A stretch of 64,000 nucleotides of DNA from Amazonocrinis nigriterrae CENA67 (GTDB taxonomy: Bacteria; Cyanobacteriota; Cyanobacteriia; Cyanobacteriales; Nostocaceae): NCBI RefSeq assembly GCF_016056305.1, contig NZ_JAECZC010000062.1:1-64000 (forward strand), given 5' to 3'. Positions 45,388 to 54,987 of the stretch are shown here, piece by piece; position 1 is the first letter of the stretch; each line of letters begins with the position of its first letter. The notes under the pieces are model-generated. The model worked only from the letters and a program-made list of their open reading frames with translations, was not told the origin of the DNA and did no database searches. The translations under genes were made by a program, and so were the position numbers.

Positions 45388-45409
45388 GGGGCGCACAGCT
45401 GTGCGCCCC
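45388..45409. repeat. GGGGCGCACAGCTGTGCGCCCC palindrome family
   Basis: A perfect palindrome centred on CAGCTG. Near copies occur at 40521-40545 (GGGGCACACAGCTGTGCGCCC) and 58738-58760 (GGGGCACACAGCTGTGTGCCC). All three lie between genes. Confidence 0.75.
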
Positions 45410-45476
45410 TACAGATGATTCATGGATTCAAATCTTTTTTATTGGTATTGTTGAAAATAATCAGTATGGATAGCAA

Positions 45477-45520
45477 TTATCATCATGATTATCATCAAGA
45501 GTTGATAATCATGATGATAA
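45477..45520. repeat. Perfect 18-bp AT-rich hairpin
   Basis: TTATCATCATGATTATCA (45477-45494) and TGATAATCATGATGATAA (45503-45520) enclose the 8-nt loop TCAAGAGT. It is not followed by a T-run. It lies in a 465-bp spacer that also contains a separate terminator at 45542, so it may be part of a short non-coding transcript or a DNA cruciform site. Confidence 0.7.
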
Positions 45521-45541
45521 ATTAAAAGAAAAATCATTTAT

Positions 45542-45579
45542 ATGAGGTACTGCTAAATCAAAGCATACCTCATTTTTTT
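45542..45579 (+). terminator. Rho-independent terminator in an intergenic region
   Basis: ATGAGGTA (45542-45549) pairs perfectly with TACCTCAT (45566-45573), followed by seven T. The nearest plus-strand gene ends 320 bp upstream, so it ends either a long 3' UTR or an unannotated small RNA from about 45420-45540. Confidence 0.7.
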
Positions 45580-45687
45580 GATGCTTAATATTTAATTAAT
45601 AAAAATTCTGGCGTTATGTCATGTTTAAATGACAAATATATGCTATATTTAACATAGTGATGAACGCTACAGAAATATCAGTTGATA

Positions 45688-46023
45688 ATGATTGCTGAAG
45701 ATATCCTAGCTAAAGAATTCACTAGAGTCGTCAGTCACTATTACCCACAAGTTGGGGAATTGTTAGACGGGTGTTATGTGAAAGTCATCACCTGTTTTTG
45801 GGGACGGCCTGCCAGACGCTTGCAATATATAGGCATTTATTGTTCTGAAGAAATGCTTCCCTACGTGCAAGCTCAAAAAGAAATACTCAGAGAATTAGCA
45901 GATAATATGGGGCTAGTTCAAGTAGTTTGTATAAACGCAAAACGCTTGCTACGCGATCCGATGTCAAAGCTCAAGCACAACGATCCACGCTTATGGTTAG
46001 AGTTGCAATGGGTAGTTACTTAG
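45688..46023 (+). CDS. Hypothetical protein, 111 residues
   Basis: The ATG at 45688 is preferred over a TTG two codons before it. The protein (MIAEDILAKEFTRVVSHYYPQVGELLDGCYVKVITCFWGRPARRLQYIGIYC...) is mixed alpha/beta with no signal peptide or membrane segment, and the C-terminus is DPRLWLELQWVV. I recognise no family, but codon pattern and length fit a real cyanobacterial gene. AT-rich DNA upstream would carry its promoter. It is 120 bp before the flavin oxidoreductase gene, with a repeat tract between them. Confidence 0.65.
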   Translation: MIAEDILAKEFTRVVSHYYPQVGELLDGCYVKVITCFWGRPARRLQYIGIYCSEEMLPYVQAQKEILRELADNMGLVQVVCINAKRLLRDPMSKLKHNDPRLWLELQWVVT

Positions 46024-46143
46024 CAGGGGAGCGGGGGAGCAGGGGAGCTTTCGGAGCGGGGGAGATGAGGAAGATGAGGGAGAATTCTTAACTCCTAACT
46101 CTTAACTCTTAACTCCTAACTCCTAACTTCTAACTCCTTAACC

Positions 46144-47169
46144 ATGAAAACCGGACTTTTCTGCAATTACGACAATCATCACCAAGATTACCACCGCGCC
46201 ATTTTTGAGCAAGTTGCACTGGTAAAAGAGGCGGAAAGCTTAGGCTTTGAGGAAGCTTGGGTAAGTGAGCATCATTTTAGTGAATCCAATTTGAGTCCAT
46301 CCATGTTATTGTTGATGGCACACTTGGCAGGATTGACTACAGATATCCAATTAGGCACAGCTGCGGTGTTATTACCTTTCCATAACCCAATTCGGGTAGC
46401 GGAGGATATTGCCACCTTGGATCATTTGTGCAATGGACGATTGTTATTTGGGGTTGCCAAAGGGGGGCCATTTCCCCAACAGAATAAGCATTTTGCCACA
46501 GCAATGGGTGAATCTCGTGCCAGGATGCTAGAGGCTATGGCATTGATTCAGAAGCTTTTATATGAAACTGATGTATCATTTAATGGGCAGTTTTATCAAT
46601 GCGATCGCCTGACAATTTACCCAAAACCGTTACAGCGACAGATTCCAGTATATGTAGCTACTGGTGGGGATGATGGCATCGAATTTGCTGCTAAACATTC
46701 CTTTGCTTTGATGGGGGGGCCACCGTTTTCTTTAGAAAGGTTAAAGAATACTCTAGCGAAGTATCGAGCCTTAAATTCTAGTGGTTCAGAAAAGTTGGTG
46801 TTAGCACGCTTTTTTTATGTAGGTAAAACATACGATGAGGCTGTGAACGAAGCGTTACCTTTCATTCGTAAATTTAGCCAAAAAATGAAAGCTAACTCCG
46901 CTGAAGTTATGCAGAAAAGTTCCAATGGTCATAAGCCATTTGACCGTACAAATATTTGTTTCGACGAAGACTATTTGATTGAAAATTCAATCATTGGTGA
47001 TGTAGTCACTTGTCGAGACAAAATCAAAAGATTCCAAGATGAATTAAATTTAGGGACACTAGCGCTCAAACCCTCAGCTTTGACTCTGCAAAAAAACCTA
47101 GAAAGTTTGCAGCGCTATAACCAAGAGGTACGAAATTATGTCCAAACTACCGTTGCTTCCTCCCGATGA
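46144..47169 (+). CDS. LLM-class flavin-dependent oxidoreductase (luciferase-like)
   Basis: The 341-residue protein shows the bacterial luciferase-like TIM-barrel pattern: KEAESLGFEEAWVSEHHFSE near residues 30-49, GTAAVLLPFHNPIRVAEDIATLDHL, RLLFGVAKGGPFPQQ and YVATGGDDGIEFAAKH. Such enzymes use reduced FMN (or F420 in actinobacteria) to oxidise alkanals, alkanesulfonates or other small molecules. Substrate is not evident. The 47138 gene begins inside its last codons (32-bp overlap, different frame), which implies coupled translation. Upstream are TAACTCCTAACTC tandem repeats. Confidence 0.85.
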   Translation: MKTGLFCNYDNHHQDYHRAIFEQVALVKEAESLGFEEAWVSEHHFSESNLSPSMLLLMAHLAGLTTDIQLGTAAVLLPFHNPIRVAEDIATLDHLCNGRLLFGVAKGGPFPQQNKHFATAMGESRARMLEAMALIQKLLYETDVSFNGQFYQCDRLTIYPKPLQRQIPVYVATGGDDGIEFAAKHSFALMGGPPFSLERLKNTLAKYRALNSSGSEKLVLARFFYVGKTYDEAVNEALPFIRKFSQKMKANSAEVMQKSSNGHKPFDRTNICFDEDYLIENSIIGDVVTCRDKIKRFQDELNLGTLALKPSALTLQKNLESLQRYNQEVRNYVQTTVASSR

Positions 47170-47509
47170 TTTGCCACCAGTTGAGGTGACAAAACAGGAT
47201 GGAATGCTGCATCTGGAACTAGAACAGTCTATTGGCAGATGCTTTTATCAGGCTTGCGATCGCATCACACAAGTACTATTGTCTAATTGTCAATGGTATC
47301 TCACCAGTGATGGTAATATTCTCATGCTAGTAATTGACTGTCCTGACATAGTATCTTACTGGCATATAGTCAGCAATATTCCTCAATTAGGAAATCGATT
47401 AGAGCGGTTTACTAGTAATGCCAAAATTAGAGTTTATCCTCCATTTGGCAAAGGTGGGCCGTTTGAAATCGCTGTGAATGAAATCTCAGCTTATAAAGAC
47501 TGGCTGTAG
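47138..47509 (+). CDS. Hypothetical protein overlapping the LLM gene
   Basis: The 123-residue protein starts at an ATG within the LLM coding sequence (MSKLPLLPPDDLPPVEV) and continues as a mixed alpha/beta protein (LHLELEQSIGRCFYQACDRITQVLLSNCQWYLT, LVIDCPDIVSYWHIVSNIPQLGNRLERF). No signal peptide or membrane helix. No family is recognised; the overlap of 32 bp and the strong terminator 62 bp after the stop suggest it is the last gene of a two-gene operon with the flavin enzyme, and so possibly its partner. Confidence 0.7.
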   Translation: MSKLPLLPPDDLPPVEVTKQDGMLHLELEQSIGRCFYQACDRITQVLLSNCQWYLTSDGNILMLVIDCPDIVSYWHIVSNIPQLGNRLERFTSNAKIRVYPPFGKGGPFEIAVNEISAYKDWL

Positions 47510-47570
47510 AGTGTTGAGACAATTCAGATTTCATTAGGGCTAACGCAAAACTAGCAGACTGTGCGTCAGT

Positions 47571-47607
47571 TAAAAACCCAGTTTTTTTAGAAAAAGCTGG
47601 GTTTTTA
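47571..47607 (+). terminator. Rho-independent terminator of the LLM operon
   Basis: TAAAAACCCAG (47571-47581) pairs perfectly with CTGGGTTTTTA (47597-47607) around a T/A-rich loop; the T-run is part of the right arm. It lies 62 bp after the stop at 47509. Confidence 0.8.
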
Positions 47608-47817
47608 TGTATTAAATTAGACCTCTTGTATAAATCTTTTTTTGTCTCACGCAAAGTCGCAAAGGCGCAAAGAAAAGATCGCAAAGAAGGACTTTTGCAA
47701 GAGGCCTATTGAAGTAAAAACCACTGAAGCACAGAGAAGACAGAGTTATTTGTCATCTGTCATTTATCATTTGCCAATATATAATTTAAGAACTCCAACG
47801 CCACCGAGATAAAGGTC

Positions 47818-48528
47818 ATGCTATCACCCGATCTCAAAAATGCGTTACCTAGCACTGATGAACTTCCTTGTTCAGACGATACACCAGTGGATAACGAAGA
47901 CCAAAATTTATTGCCCAATGTTTTACTATTTTTACTCAACTCCATTTGGGCAAATCGCATAGATTGGTTTTTCGCCGTAGACATGGCAGTCTATCATACT
48001 ACAGGGGTCAATCCCAGAGTACCTGTAGTACCAGATGCATTTTTGAGTGTGGGAGTAGAACGCAAAAAAGGTGGCAAGTCTCGCAAAAGTTATGCAGTTT
48101 GGGAAGAAAATGATGTAGTTCCCATACTCACATTAGAAATGGTATCCCACACACCAGGGGGCGAATACGACGAGAAAATGGCAATATACGCCAAGCTCGG
48201 AGTATTGTACTATGTGATTTATAATCCTGAATATTGGCGACGCGACCAACATCAACCTTTTGAAGTGTATAAGTTGGTAAATGGTAGCTATCAATTACAA
48301 ATTGGTGAACCCTATTGGATGAGCGAAGTGGGTTTAGGCATTGGGCGATATCAGGGTATAGTTGCAGGCATTCAACAAGAGTTATTAGCTTGGTATAATC
48401 AGCAAGGCGATCGCTATTTGATGCCAGAAGAACAGGCACAGCAAGAACGAACACGCGCTGAACAGTTAGCACAGTATTTACGTTCCTTGGGTATAGATCC
48501 TGATAATCTACCCAGTGATCAAGGTTAA
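47818..48528 (+). CDS. Uma2-family (DUF820) restriction-like nuclease
   Basis: The 236-residue protein has the PD-(D/E)XK pattern of DUF820/Uma2: VPVVPDAFLSVGVERK (Asp), VPILTLEMVSHTPGGEYDEKMAIYAKLGVLYYVIYNPEYW (Glu and downstream Lys/Tyr), and a long Gln/Glu-rich helical C-terminus (MPEEQAQQERTRAEQLAQYLRSLG). Cyanobacteria carry dozens of these; their role (transposon-related or defence) is unsettled. It is monocistronic with a GATAAAGG leader. Downstream is a CTTCGTGCCTTTGTGGT hairpin. Confidence 0.88.
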   Translation: MLSPDLKNALPSTDELPCSDDTPVDNEDQNLLPNVLLFLLNSIWANRIDWFFAVDMAVYHTTGVNPRVPVVPDAFLSVGVERKKGGKSRKSYAVWEENDVVPILTLEMVSHTPGGEYDEKMAIYAKLGVLYYVIYNPEYWRRDQHQPFEVYKLVNGSYQLQIGEPYWMSEVGLGIGRYQGIVAGIQQELLAWYNQQGDRYLMPEEQAQQERTRAEQLAQYLRSLGIDPDNLPSDQG

Positions 48529-49019
48529 GACATTTGGGTGTATAGCGATCGCATCTTCGTGCCTTTGTGGTTCAATTTTTACCACAAAGACACGAAGACA
48601 CAAAGAATTTTTAACTCAGGTGGACATGATGAAATGTAAAATGCCAACCACAAAAGCTGGCTCTTGCATTTTGTATGCCATATTATGCTTCAATAGAACG
48701 TATATCTATCTCAAGATATAATTTTTTTTGACAAAAGGTAGTTGTTAGAAATACATCTATTGTGAGAAAAAATATTCAACTCAGTAATTTACCTGTTACA
48801 AAGGATGCGAGCCTCACAGCTTCGCATTAGACATAAATTAAACATCAGGTTTAAATTAATTACTAAATTCCAGACTAAATTTTGAAAAACGACAAAAACT
48901 AATATTAGGTGAACAATAATCTCTCAATTTTAAAAAATATTGTGCAGCCATAGATTTTTGTTTGCTGATACAACTAGCTTGTCTTCAGCTGATTCTGAAT
49001 CACAGTACTGGTAAAAATA
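48529..49019. other. Spacer upstream of tamB
   Basis: CTTCGTGCCTTTGTGGT (48555-48571) pairs with ACCACAAAGACACGAAG (48581-48597) with one mismatch, giving a strong hairpin after the Uma2 gene. The same TTTGTG repeat family occurs at about 17630, 39120 and 54680. From 48600 to 49019 the DNA is AT-rich and presumably holds the tamB promoter; no gene is seen. Confidence 0.5.
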
Positions 49020-52000
49020 ATGACGCGCTCTCCCAATTCAGGAAATGATATTGAACCATCTAACCGTCGTCTTTGGCTTGTGCTTTTAGGACGTACCAGC
49101 TTGGTTCTATTTGTCATTTTGCTCGCTGGAATTGCAGTTGGTGCTTTGTGGGCTAGAAATTATATATATACAGAATTAGCACCGTTAGTTGAACAAAATT
49201 TAGAACAATTGCTTGGTCGTCCGATAAAAGTTGGGAAAGTTGAACGTTTTTCGCTTTCAAGTTTAAGATTTAGTTCTTTATCGATACCAGCAACTTCTAC
49301 AGATCCTGACCAAGTATCAGCAAAAGCTGTGGATGTGCAGTTCTCGCTGTTGCAAGTTATTTTAACTCGAAAACTAGGATTAAATGTAACTTTAGTTCAG
49401 CCTAATGTCTTTATCCAACAAGATAAAGATGGTAGCTGGGTTAGGGCCGAAGTGAAGTCTGGGGAAGGCAAAGGTACTATTCAAACTGAGTTACAAAGCC
49501 TTGAAATTCAAGATGGAGATATAGAGTTATTACCTGCACCAGCACCAACTAAACCCAAAGGTTCAGTAGTATTAGATCAAGTTGGTGGTGTTGCTCATTT
49601 TTTACCTGATAATCAAGGGGCTGATTATCAAATCAATGCTCAACTGACTAGAGGCGGTGCTGTAAAAATCTCTGGAAACACACAATTTAAAACACAAAAC
49701 ACTAATATTAAAGTTTTAGCAGACAAGTTAAAAGCATCTGATATAACCCGTTTAATTCAGTTACCTATAGCCTTACAATCTGGACAAGTTGATGCTGATT
49801 TAGAAGCTCAAATTCTATCTAATAAATCTACAGAAATAGCTCTGAATGGGACAGCTATAGCAAATAAAGTAACTGCCCAAATTCAAAATATTCCCCAACA
49901 ATTTGCTAACTCTACTGGCAGATTGGTATTTCAGGGACAGACAATTACTCTAGATAATTTAAGTACTAGCTTTGGCAAGGTTCCATTGTTGGCAAATGGA
50001 ACAGTTGATACTAAAAAAGGTTTTAATCTTTCAGCGCAAATCAAATCAGTTACTGCGAAAAATCTTTTAGACACCTTCAAGGTGACATCGCCAGTTTTAG
50101 CTGCTGGAGAAATGCAAGCAAATATTAAAGTCCAAGGTTCTCTGCAACAGCCAATTCTCAGCGGTACCGCTAGTAATACAAAACCTATTCAAGTTGACCG
50201 CGTTTTATTTAAAGCTGTTAATACCGACTTTCGTTTGAGTGTATCTCAAACTGCATCTCAAATTGCTGTTAATAATCTTGAATTAGTCCCAGCGGCGGGT
50301 GGTGAAATTAGAGGCAGTGGTCAAGCTACACTGGGCGGACAGGTAAAATTCAACGTTGCAGCTGATGGAGTGTCAGGAGATATACTAGCACGTAGCTACG
50401 GCGTTACTCCTCCTATCAACGTTGGTAATGTCTCTGCAAGGGCGTTAATTTCTGGTTCACTTGGGAAACAGCCTTTGGCTTTGAACATTTCTAGTGTGCA
50501 GGTGAAACCGCCAGCAGGAGGACAAATTACCGGGAACGGTCAACTTCAACTAGCATCCCAAGGTAAGGTATTATTTAATGTTAAAGCAGAAAATTTACCA
50601 GGGGATGCGATCGCTAAAACAAACGCTTCATCCTCTATTAAACTTGGCACTGTCTCAGCAAATGCCAGGATTTTTGGCACTTTAGGCAACATACAAACAG
50701 TAGCACAAATCCAAGCACCTGCTGCCACCTATCCCACCAGCGGACAAGTTGCAATTACTCAACAAGGCAATAATATACTTTTCCCAAATGCTGTTTTCAA
50801 TGTGGCAGGCAGTACAATCAGGGCTACTGGTCGAATTGTAGACCAACGCTGGCAAGCTGCTGTCAACGCTCAACAAGTACAATTAAACCGTTTTAAAGAA
50901 ATTCCAACTCAGTTTGAGGGAGTGGTAAGTAATGCGGCGGTGAATTTGTCAGGAACTACCGCTTCATTCCAACCTAACAATATTCAAGCTAGCGGACGCG
51001 CCAACTTGACTGTGGCGGGTGGTACTGTCAATGTCACCAATGCTAACTTGAATAATGGACGTTGGCAAGCTGCTGTCAACGCCCAACAATTACAATTAAG
51101 CCGTTTTCAGCAAGTTCCGCCGCAGTTTCAGGGAGTCGTCAATAATGCGGCGTTGAATTTGTCGGGAACTACCGCTTCATTCCAACCTGCAAATATTCAA
51201 GCTAGCGGACGCGCCAACTTGAGTGTGGCGGGAGGTACTGTCAATGTCACCAATGCTAACTTGAATGCTGGACGCTGGCAAGCCGTCGCCAATGTTTCCC
51301 AAGTTCAACTCAACCGTTTTTCACCACAACTACGAGGACGACTAAATAGTAACGTAGAATTGGCAGGCACAACAGCATCTTTTCAACTTGCAGATATTCG
51401 CGCTGCTGGACAAATTCGCGCTTCCCAAGGTTTAGGGCCGTTAGCACAACCACTGACAGCGCAATTTCAATGGAATGGTAACCAAATCATAATACCACGG
51501 GCAACCACACCAGGATTAAGTGCCAATGGCGCGATCGCAGTTCAACTACCAGACAATGGTACACCTAGAATTGCCGGATTTAACTTAAATATAGTAGCCC
51601 AGAATTTCAACCTGAATAATACAGGTTTGCAAGTTCCTGGTGACTTAGCACTAGCAGGGTTTCTTGATTTTAACGGGCGAGTTACAGGTACTTTAGAAAC
51701 TCCCCAAGCTTCAGGTGATATCCAACTGCGGAATTTCAATGTTAGTAACTTAGCCTTTGACCCTGTTTTAACTGGAAACGTGAATTTTCGAGGCGGACAA
51801 GGGGGAAGTCTCCAACTTGCCGGTAGGCAAGATAGGATAGCACTTAACCTTGGTGCAAATTATCGCCCCACCTCATTTTTAGTCAAGCGCGGTGAAGCAG
51901 TTACCACAGGTAGAACCGAGGGAGATAACTTAATTGTCAACGCCCAACAGTTTCCCATCGCTTTAATTGGCGGTTTCCTACCTGATAGTAGATTGAAACC

Positions 52001-54605
52001 TTTGGGAGGACAATTATCTGGTAACTTAGTTGTCAACTTGAATAATTATGCCATTGCTGGGGACGTAGCGATCGCAGCGCCTCGTGTTGGCAGAGTCTCA
52101 GCCGATGCATTTCAAGCTAACATCAATTATGCCAATGGTGTCGCTAGCTTAAATAATGGTCTATTGCGGTTAGGAGACAGCAACATTGCCCTTAGTGGGA
52201 GTTTGCAAGCAGGAAACAACCCGCAATTTCAAGTACAAGCGAATTTTGACCAAACTAGAATCGAAAGAGTTTTACAAGCTTTTAAAATCTTTGACTTTAA
52301 AGACCTTGGTGGCTTCGAGTCTCCCACCTTAGCAGGTGCAGAAGCACTCAACACTACACCTGTGAGTTTACCAAACGCAGATTTACAAACACAGTTAGAA
52401 TATTTCTCCAAAATACAAACATCAGTCGCAAAACAACAGCAGCAAGAAAGGCGAAATGCACCACCTTTACCTACCCTTGCAGAACTAAGCGGTGCTATCA
52501 GTGGTGGAATTACCGCCAATGGTTCCTTGAGAACTGGGTTAAATGTCGGCTTTAATGTTCAAGGTGCTAACTGGAAATGGGGTGACTATTCCATTGATGA
52601 AGTCATTGCTAAAGGCAATTTTGCAGATGGAGTTGTCACACTTTCGCCTTTGAGTATCGGGATAAACCAAGGACAAGTCGCCTTTTCAGGACAATTAGGA
52701 AGCGAACTTTCAGGACAGTTGCGTGTAGCAAGTCTGCCGCTATCACTTTTTCAGCCTTTTATAGAAAGATATCCTATAGATGTCACAGGTGAAGTCAATG
52801 CTGTTGCTAATTTGCAAGGCACCCTACAAGATCCTACAGTAGGTGGGCAACTTTCACTCTTCAATGCGACTTTAAACCAGCAACCTGTACAAACAGGGCA
52901 AGTCAACTTTAACTATAACGATGCCCGCTTAAATTTTGATAGTACCTTACTTCTGCAAGGAACACAACCAGTCACAGCTACAGGTAGCGTACCCGTTCCC
53001 TTGCCTTTCGTCGCGGTACAACCAAGCAATCAAATTAACGTCAACGCCAATGTGAAAAATGAAGGTTTGGCACTGTTAAACTTATTTACCAACAATCAAG
53101 TTAGTTGGATAGATGGTCAAGGACAAGTCAATGTTAACGTCCAAGGTACATTAAACAAGCCTTTTATCAACGGCAATGCCACCGTTAACAATGCTACCCT
53201 CCGCGCTCAAGCTTTATCAGAACCCTTAACAAATGTTACAGGGACAGTGCTATTCAATGGTAATACGGTAAATGTACAAGGTATTCAAGGCAATTATAAT
53301 CAAGGATTAGTCGCAGCTTCCGGAATTTTGCCGATATTTACTGCTGAGCAAACTATATCCAACCCCTTGACAGTAACAATAGAAAAACAATTAGATTTTC
53401 AAGTTCCTGGGTTGTATGAAGGTGGTGTCAGCGGCGATGCTGTCATTCGTGGTACAGCACTCAGACCTCAAATTGGTGGAGAAATTGAACTGAGTAATGG
53501 TCAAGTAATTATTGGCAAAACCGCCACTTCTACCTCAAACACAACAACTACACCAAACGATAACAATAACAATTTAACTACAGCCGAGAATAGCATTAAC
53601 GCTGCAACTACAACACAAACTAACACTATTAACAACTTAACTACAGCCGAGAATAGCATTAACGCCACAACTACAACACAGACTAACACCAACCCCACAA
53701 CTAGACCCAACTTACCAGTAGAGTTTACAGATTTACGGTTAGTTTTGGGCAATGACGTTCGTGTCACCAGTCAGCCGCTATTTGACTTCATACCAGGAGG
53801 AGCCGCACTGAGTCAACCCATACTCAGCTTTAACGCCAAAGGCGACTTAACCATTAACGGTACCTTAGCCGACCCCCTCCCCGAAGGAGTCATTAGTTTG
53901 ACAGGAGGAAGAATTAGCTTATTCTCAACAGAGTTTACCTTAGAGCGCGGCTACGAACAAACAGCAACCTTTACCCCCAGCCAAGGACTCGACCCCACCT
54001 TAGATGTGAGACTTTTGGCAATTGTACCTGAAACATCAGGAACAAGCGATCGCATTTTAGAATCACCATTATCTGCGGAAATCAGCGATGTTTCCGCAAA
54101 CACCTTTGGTACATTGCGTACCGTTCGCGTCCATGCAACGGCCACAGGCCCAGCCAGTGAACTCAGCAACAACTTAGAATTGACAAGTGAACCACGCCGT
54201 AGTCGAGGAGAAATTGTAGCTTTATTGGGTGGTTCCATTATCAATAATTTTGCTCAAACAGGAGATGCAACCCAAGGCTTGACTAATTTTGCTAGTACCA
54301 CCGTTTTAGGTAGTTTACAAGGTACTATCACAGCGATCGGACAAGCAATAGGTTTTAGCGAATTTCGCATATATCCTACCCCTAATACCAATCGAGCATC
54401 GAGAGCTTCAGTTCTCAATTTATCAGCAGAAGGTGTATTTAACATCAATAACAATTTATCTGTCTCATTATCGCGGGCTTTTTCTAACAATGAGCCTTTC
54501 AATTACAATCTCCTCTATCGCCTCAATGATGAAATTCTGGTGCGAGGCTCAACTAATTTAAGTGATGACAGTCAATTGATACTTAACTATGAGACACGAT
54601 TTTAA
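49020..54605 (+). CDS. tamB: TamB/DUF490 family inner-membrane-anchored protein
   Basis: The 1861-residue protein has one N-terminal helix (LVLFVILLAGIAVGALWA, about 29-46), a very long beta-helix region built of DUF490/AsmA-type repeats, and the C-terminal TamB domain (RVHATATGPASELSNNLELTSEPRRSRGEIVALLGG). TamB-type proteins bridge inner and outer membranes and move lipids or assist outer-membrane protein insertion with TamA/BamA. Around residues 605-770 a unit of about 69 residues (QVQLNRF...TVNVTNANL) is present nearly twice in tandem, and an Asn/Thr linker near 1510-1560 carries a 63-bp DNA duplication. Length is typical of cyanobacterial members. Confidence 0.9.
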   Translation: MTRSPNSGNDIEPSNRRLWLVLLGRTSLVLFVILLAGIAVGALWARNYIYTELAPLVEQNLEQLLGRPIKVGKVERFSLSSLRFSSLSIPATSTDPDQVSAKAVDVQFSLLQVILTRKLGLNVTLVQPNVFIQQDKDGSWVRAEVKSGEGKGTIQTELQSLEIQDGDIELLPAPAPTKPKGSVVLDQVGGVAHFLPDNQGADYQINAQLTRGGAVKISGNTQFKTQNTNIKVLADKLKASDITRLIQLPIALQSGQVDADLEAQILSNKSTEIALNGTAIANKVTAQIQNIPQQFANSTGRLVFQGQTITLDNLSTSFGKVPLLANGTVDTKKGFNLSAQIKSVTAKNLLDTFKVTSPVLAAGEMQANIKVQGSLQQPILSGTASNTKPIQVDRVLFKAVNTDFRLSVSQTASQIAVNNLELVPAAGGEIRGSGQATLGGQVKFNVAADGVSGDILARSYGVTPPINVGNVSARALISGSLGKQPLALNISSVQVKPPAGGQITGNGQLQLASQGKVLFNVKAENLPGDAIAKTNASSSIKLGTVSANARIFGTLGNIQTVAQIQAPAATYPTSGQVAITQQGNNILFPNAVFNVAGSTIRATGRIVDQRWQAAVNAQQVQLNRFKEIPTQFEGVVSNAAVNLSGTTASFQPNNIQASGRANLTVAGGTVNVTNANLNNGRWQAAVNAQQLQLSRFQQVPPQFQGVVNNAALNLSGTTASFQPANIQASGRANLSVAGGTVNVTNANLNAGRWQAVANVSQVQLNRFSPQLRGRLNSNVELAGTTASFQLADIRAAGQIRASQGLGPLAQPLTAQFQWNGNQIIIPRATTPGLSANGAIAVQLPDNGTPRIAGFNLNIVAQNFNLNNTGLQVPGDLALAGFLDFNGRVTGTLETPQASGDIQLRNFNVSNLAFDPVLTGNVNFRGGQGGSLQLAGRQDRIALNLGANYRPTSFLVKRGEAVTTGRTEGDNLIVNAQQFPIALIGGFLPDSRLKPLGGQLSGNLVVNLNNYAIAGDVAIAAPRVGRVSADAFQANINYANGVASLNNGLLRLGDSNIALSGSLQAGNNPQFQVQANFDQTRIERVLQAFKIFDFKDLGGFESPTLAGAEALNTTPVSLPNADLQTQLEYFSKIQTSVAKQQQQERRNAPPLPTLAELSGAISGGITANGSLRTGLNVGFNVQGANWKWGDYSIDEVIAKGNFADGVVTLSPLSIGINQGQVAFSGQLGSELSGQLRVASLPLSLFQPFIERYPIDVTGEVNAVANLQGTLQDPTVGGQLSLFNATLNQQPVQTGQVNFNYNDARLNFDSTLLLQGTQPVTATGSVPVPLPFVAVQPSNQINVNANVKNEGLALLNLFTNNQVSWIDGQGQVNVNVQGTLNKPFINGNATVNNATLRAQALSEPLTNVTGTVLFNGNTVNVQGIQGNYNQGLVAASGILPIFTAEQTISNPLTVTIEKQLDFQVPGLYEGGVSGDAVIRGTALRPQIGGEIELSNGQVIIGKTATSTSNTTTTPNDNNNNLTTAENSINAATTTQTNTINNLTTAENSINATTTTQTNTNPTTRPNLPVEFTDLRLVLGNDVRVTSQPLFDFIPGGAALSQPILSFNAKGDLTINGTLADPLPEGVISLTGGRISLFSTEFTLERGYEQTATFTPSQGLDPTLDVRLLAIVPETSGTSDRILESPLSAEISDVSANTFGTLRTVRVHATATGPASELSNNLELTSEPRRSRGEIVALLGGSIINNFAQTGDATQGLTNFASTTVLGSLQGTITAIGQAIGFSEFRIYPTPNTNRASRASVLNLSAEGVFNINNNLSVSLSRAFSNNEPFNYNLLYRLNDEILVRGSTNLSDDSQLILNYETRF

Positions 54606-54786
54606 ATTTTAGGTTTTAAGTTTTGGATTGTGATATCAAGTTTGTATAAACAATCATTATAAAAACTCTTTAAAACTCTTTGTGCCCCTGTGGTTTGATA
54701 AATAATTGCTGAAAGAGTGATACTGCACTGATGCCAGTGTATTTTTTACTCACTTTGATAGAGTTTAGCTAAAAATATCATTTGAT

Positions 54787-54821
54787 AGGTCTTGTTAACA
54801 AGACCTGAGCTTTATTTTTTT
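54787..54821 (+). terminator. Probable terminator after tamB
   Basis: AGGTCTTG TTAA CAAGACCT is a perfect 8-bp stem with a 4-nt loop (54787-54806) followed by GAGC and a T-rich tract (TTTATTTTTTT). It lies 182 bp after the tamB stop; the intervening DNA has a TTTGTGCCCCTGTGG repeat and no gene. Confidence 0.65.
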
Positions 54822-54987
54822 ATATCAAAATGGTCACAATGGACTATTTTACTGGTTTCTACTCCCTTATCATATCTTCAGATAAATTAGATTTGATTTT
54901 TGAAAAAAAGTAGGGGATAATACCGAAGAATACAAAAATCTAATAGCAACAATCATGAATTAGATTTTAGATGAGGAGATATATCCT

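Noticed and set aside
53501-53767. Hydrophobic minus-strand frame (VCVVVAALMLFSAVV) opposite tamB
   Set aside because: It is the antisense reading of the duplicated Asn/Thr linker of tamB; no start signals.
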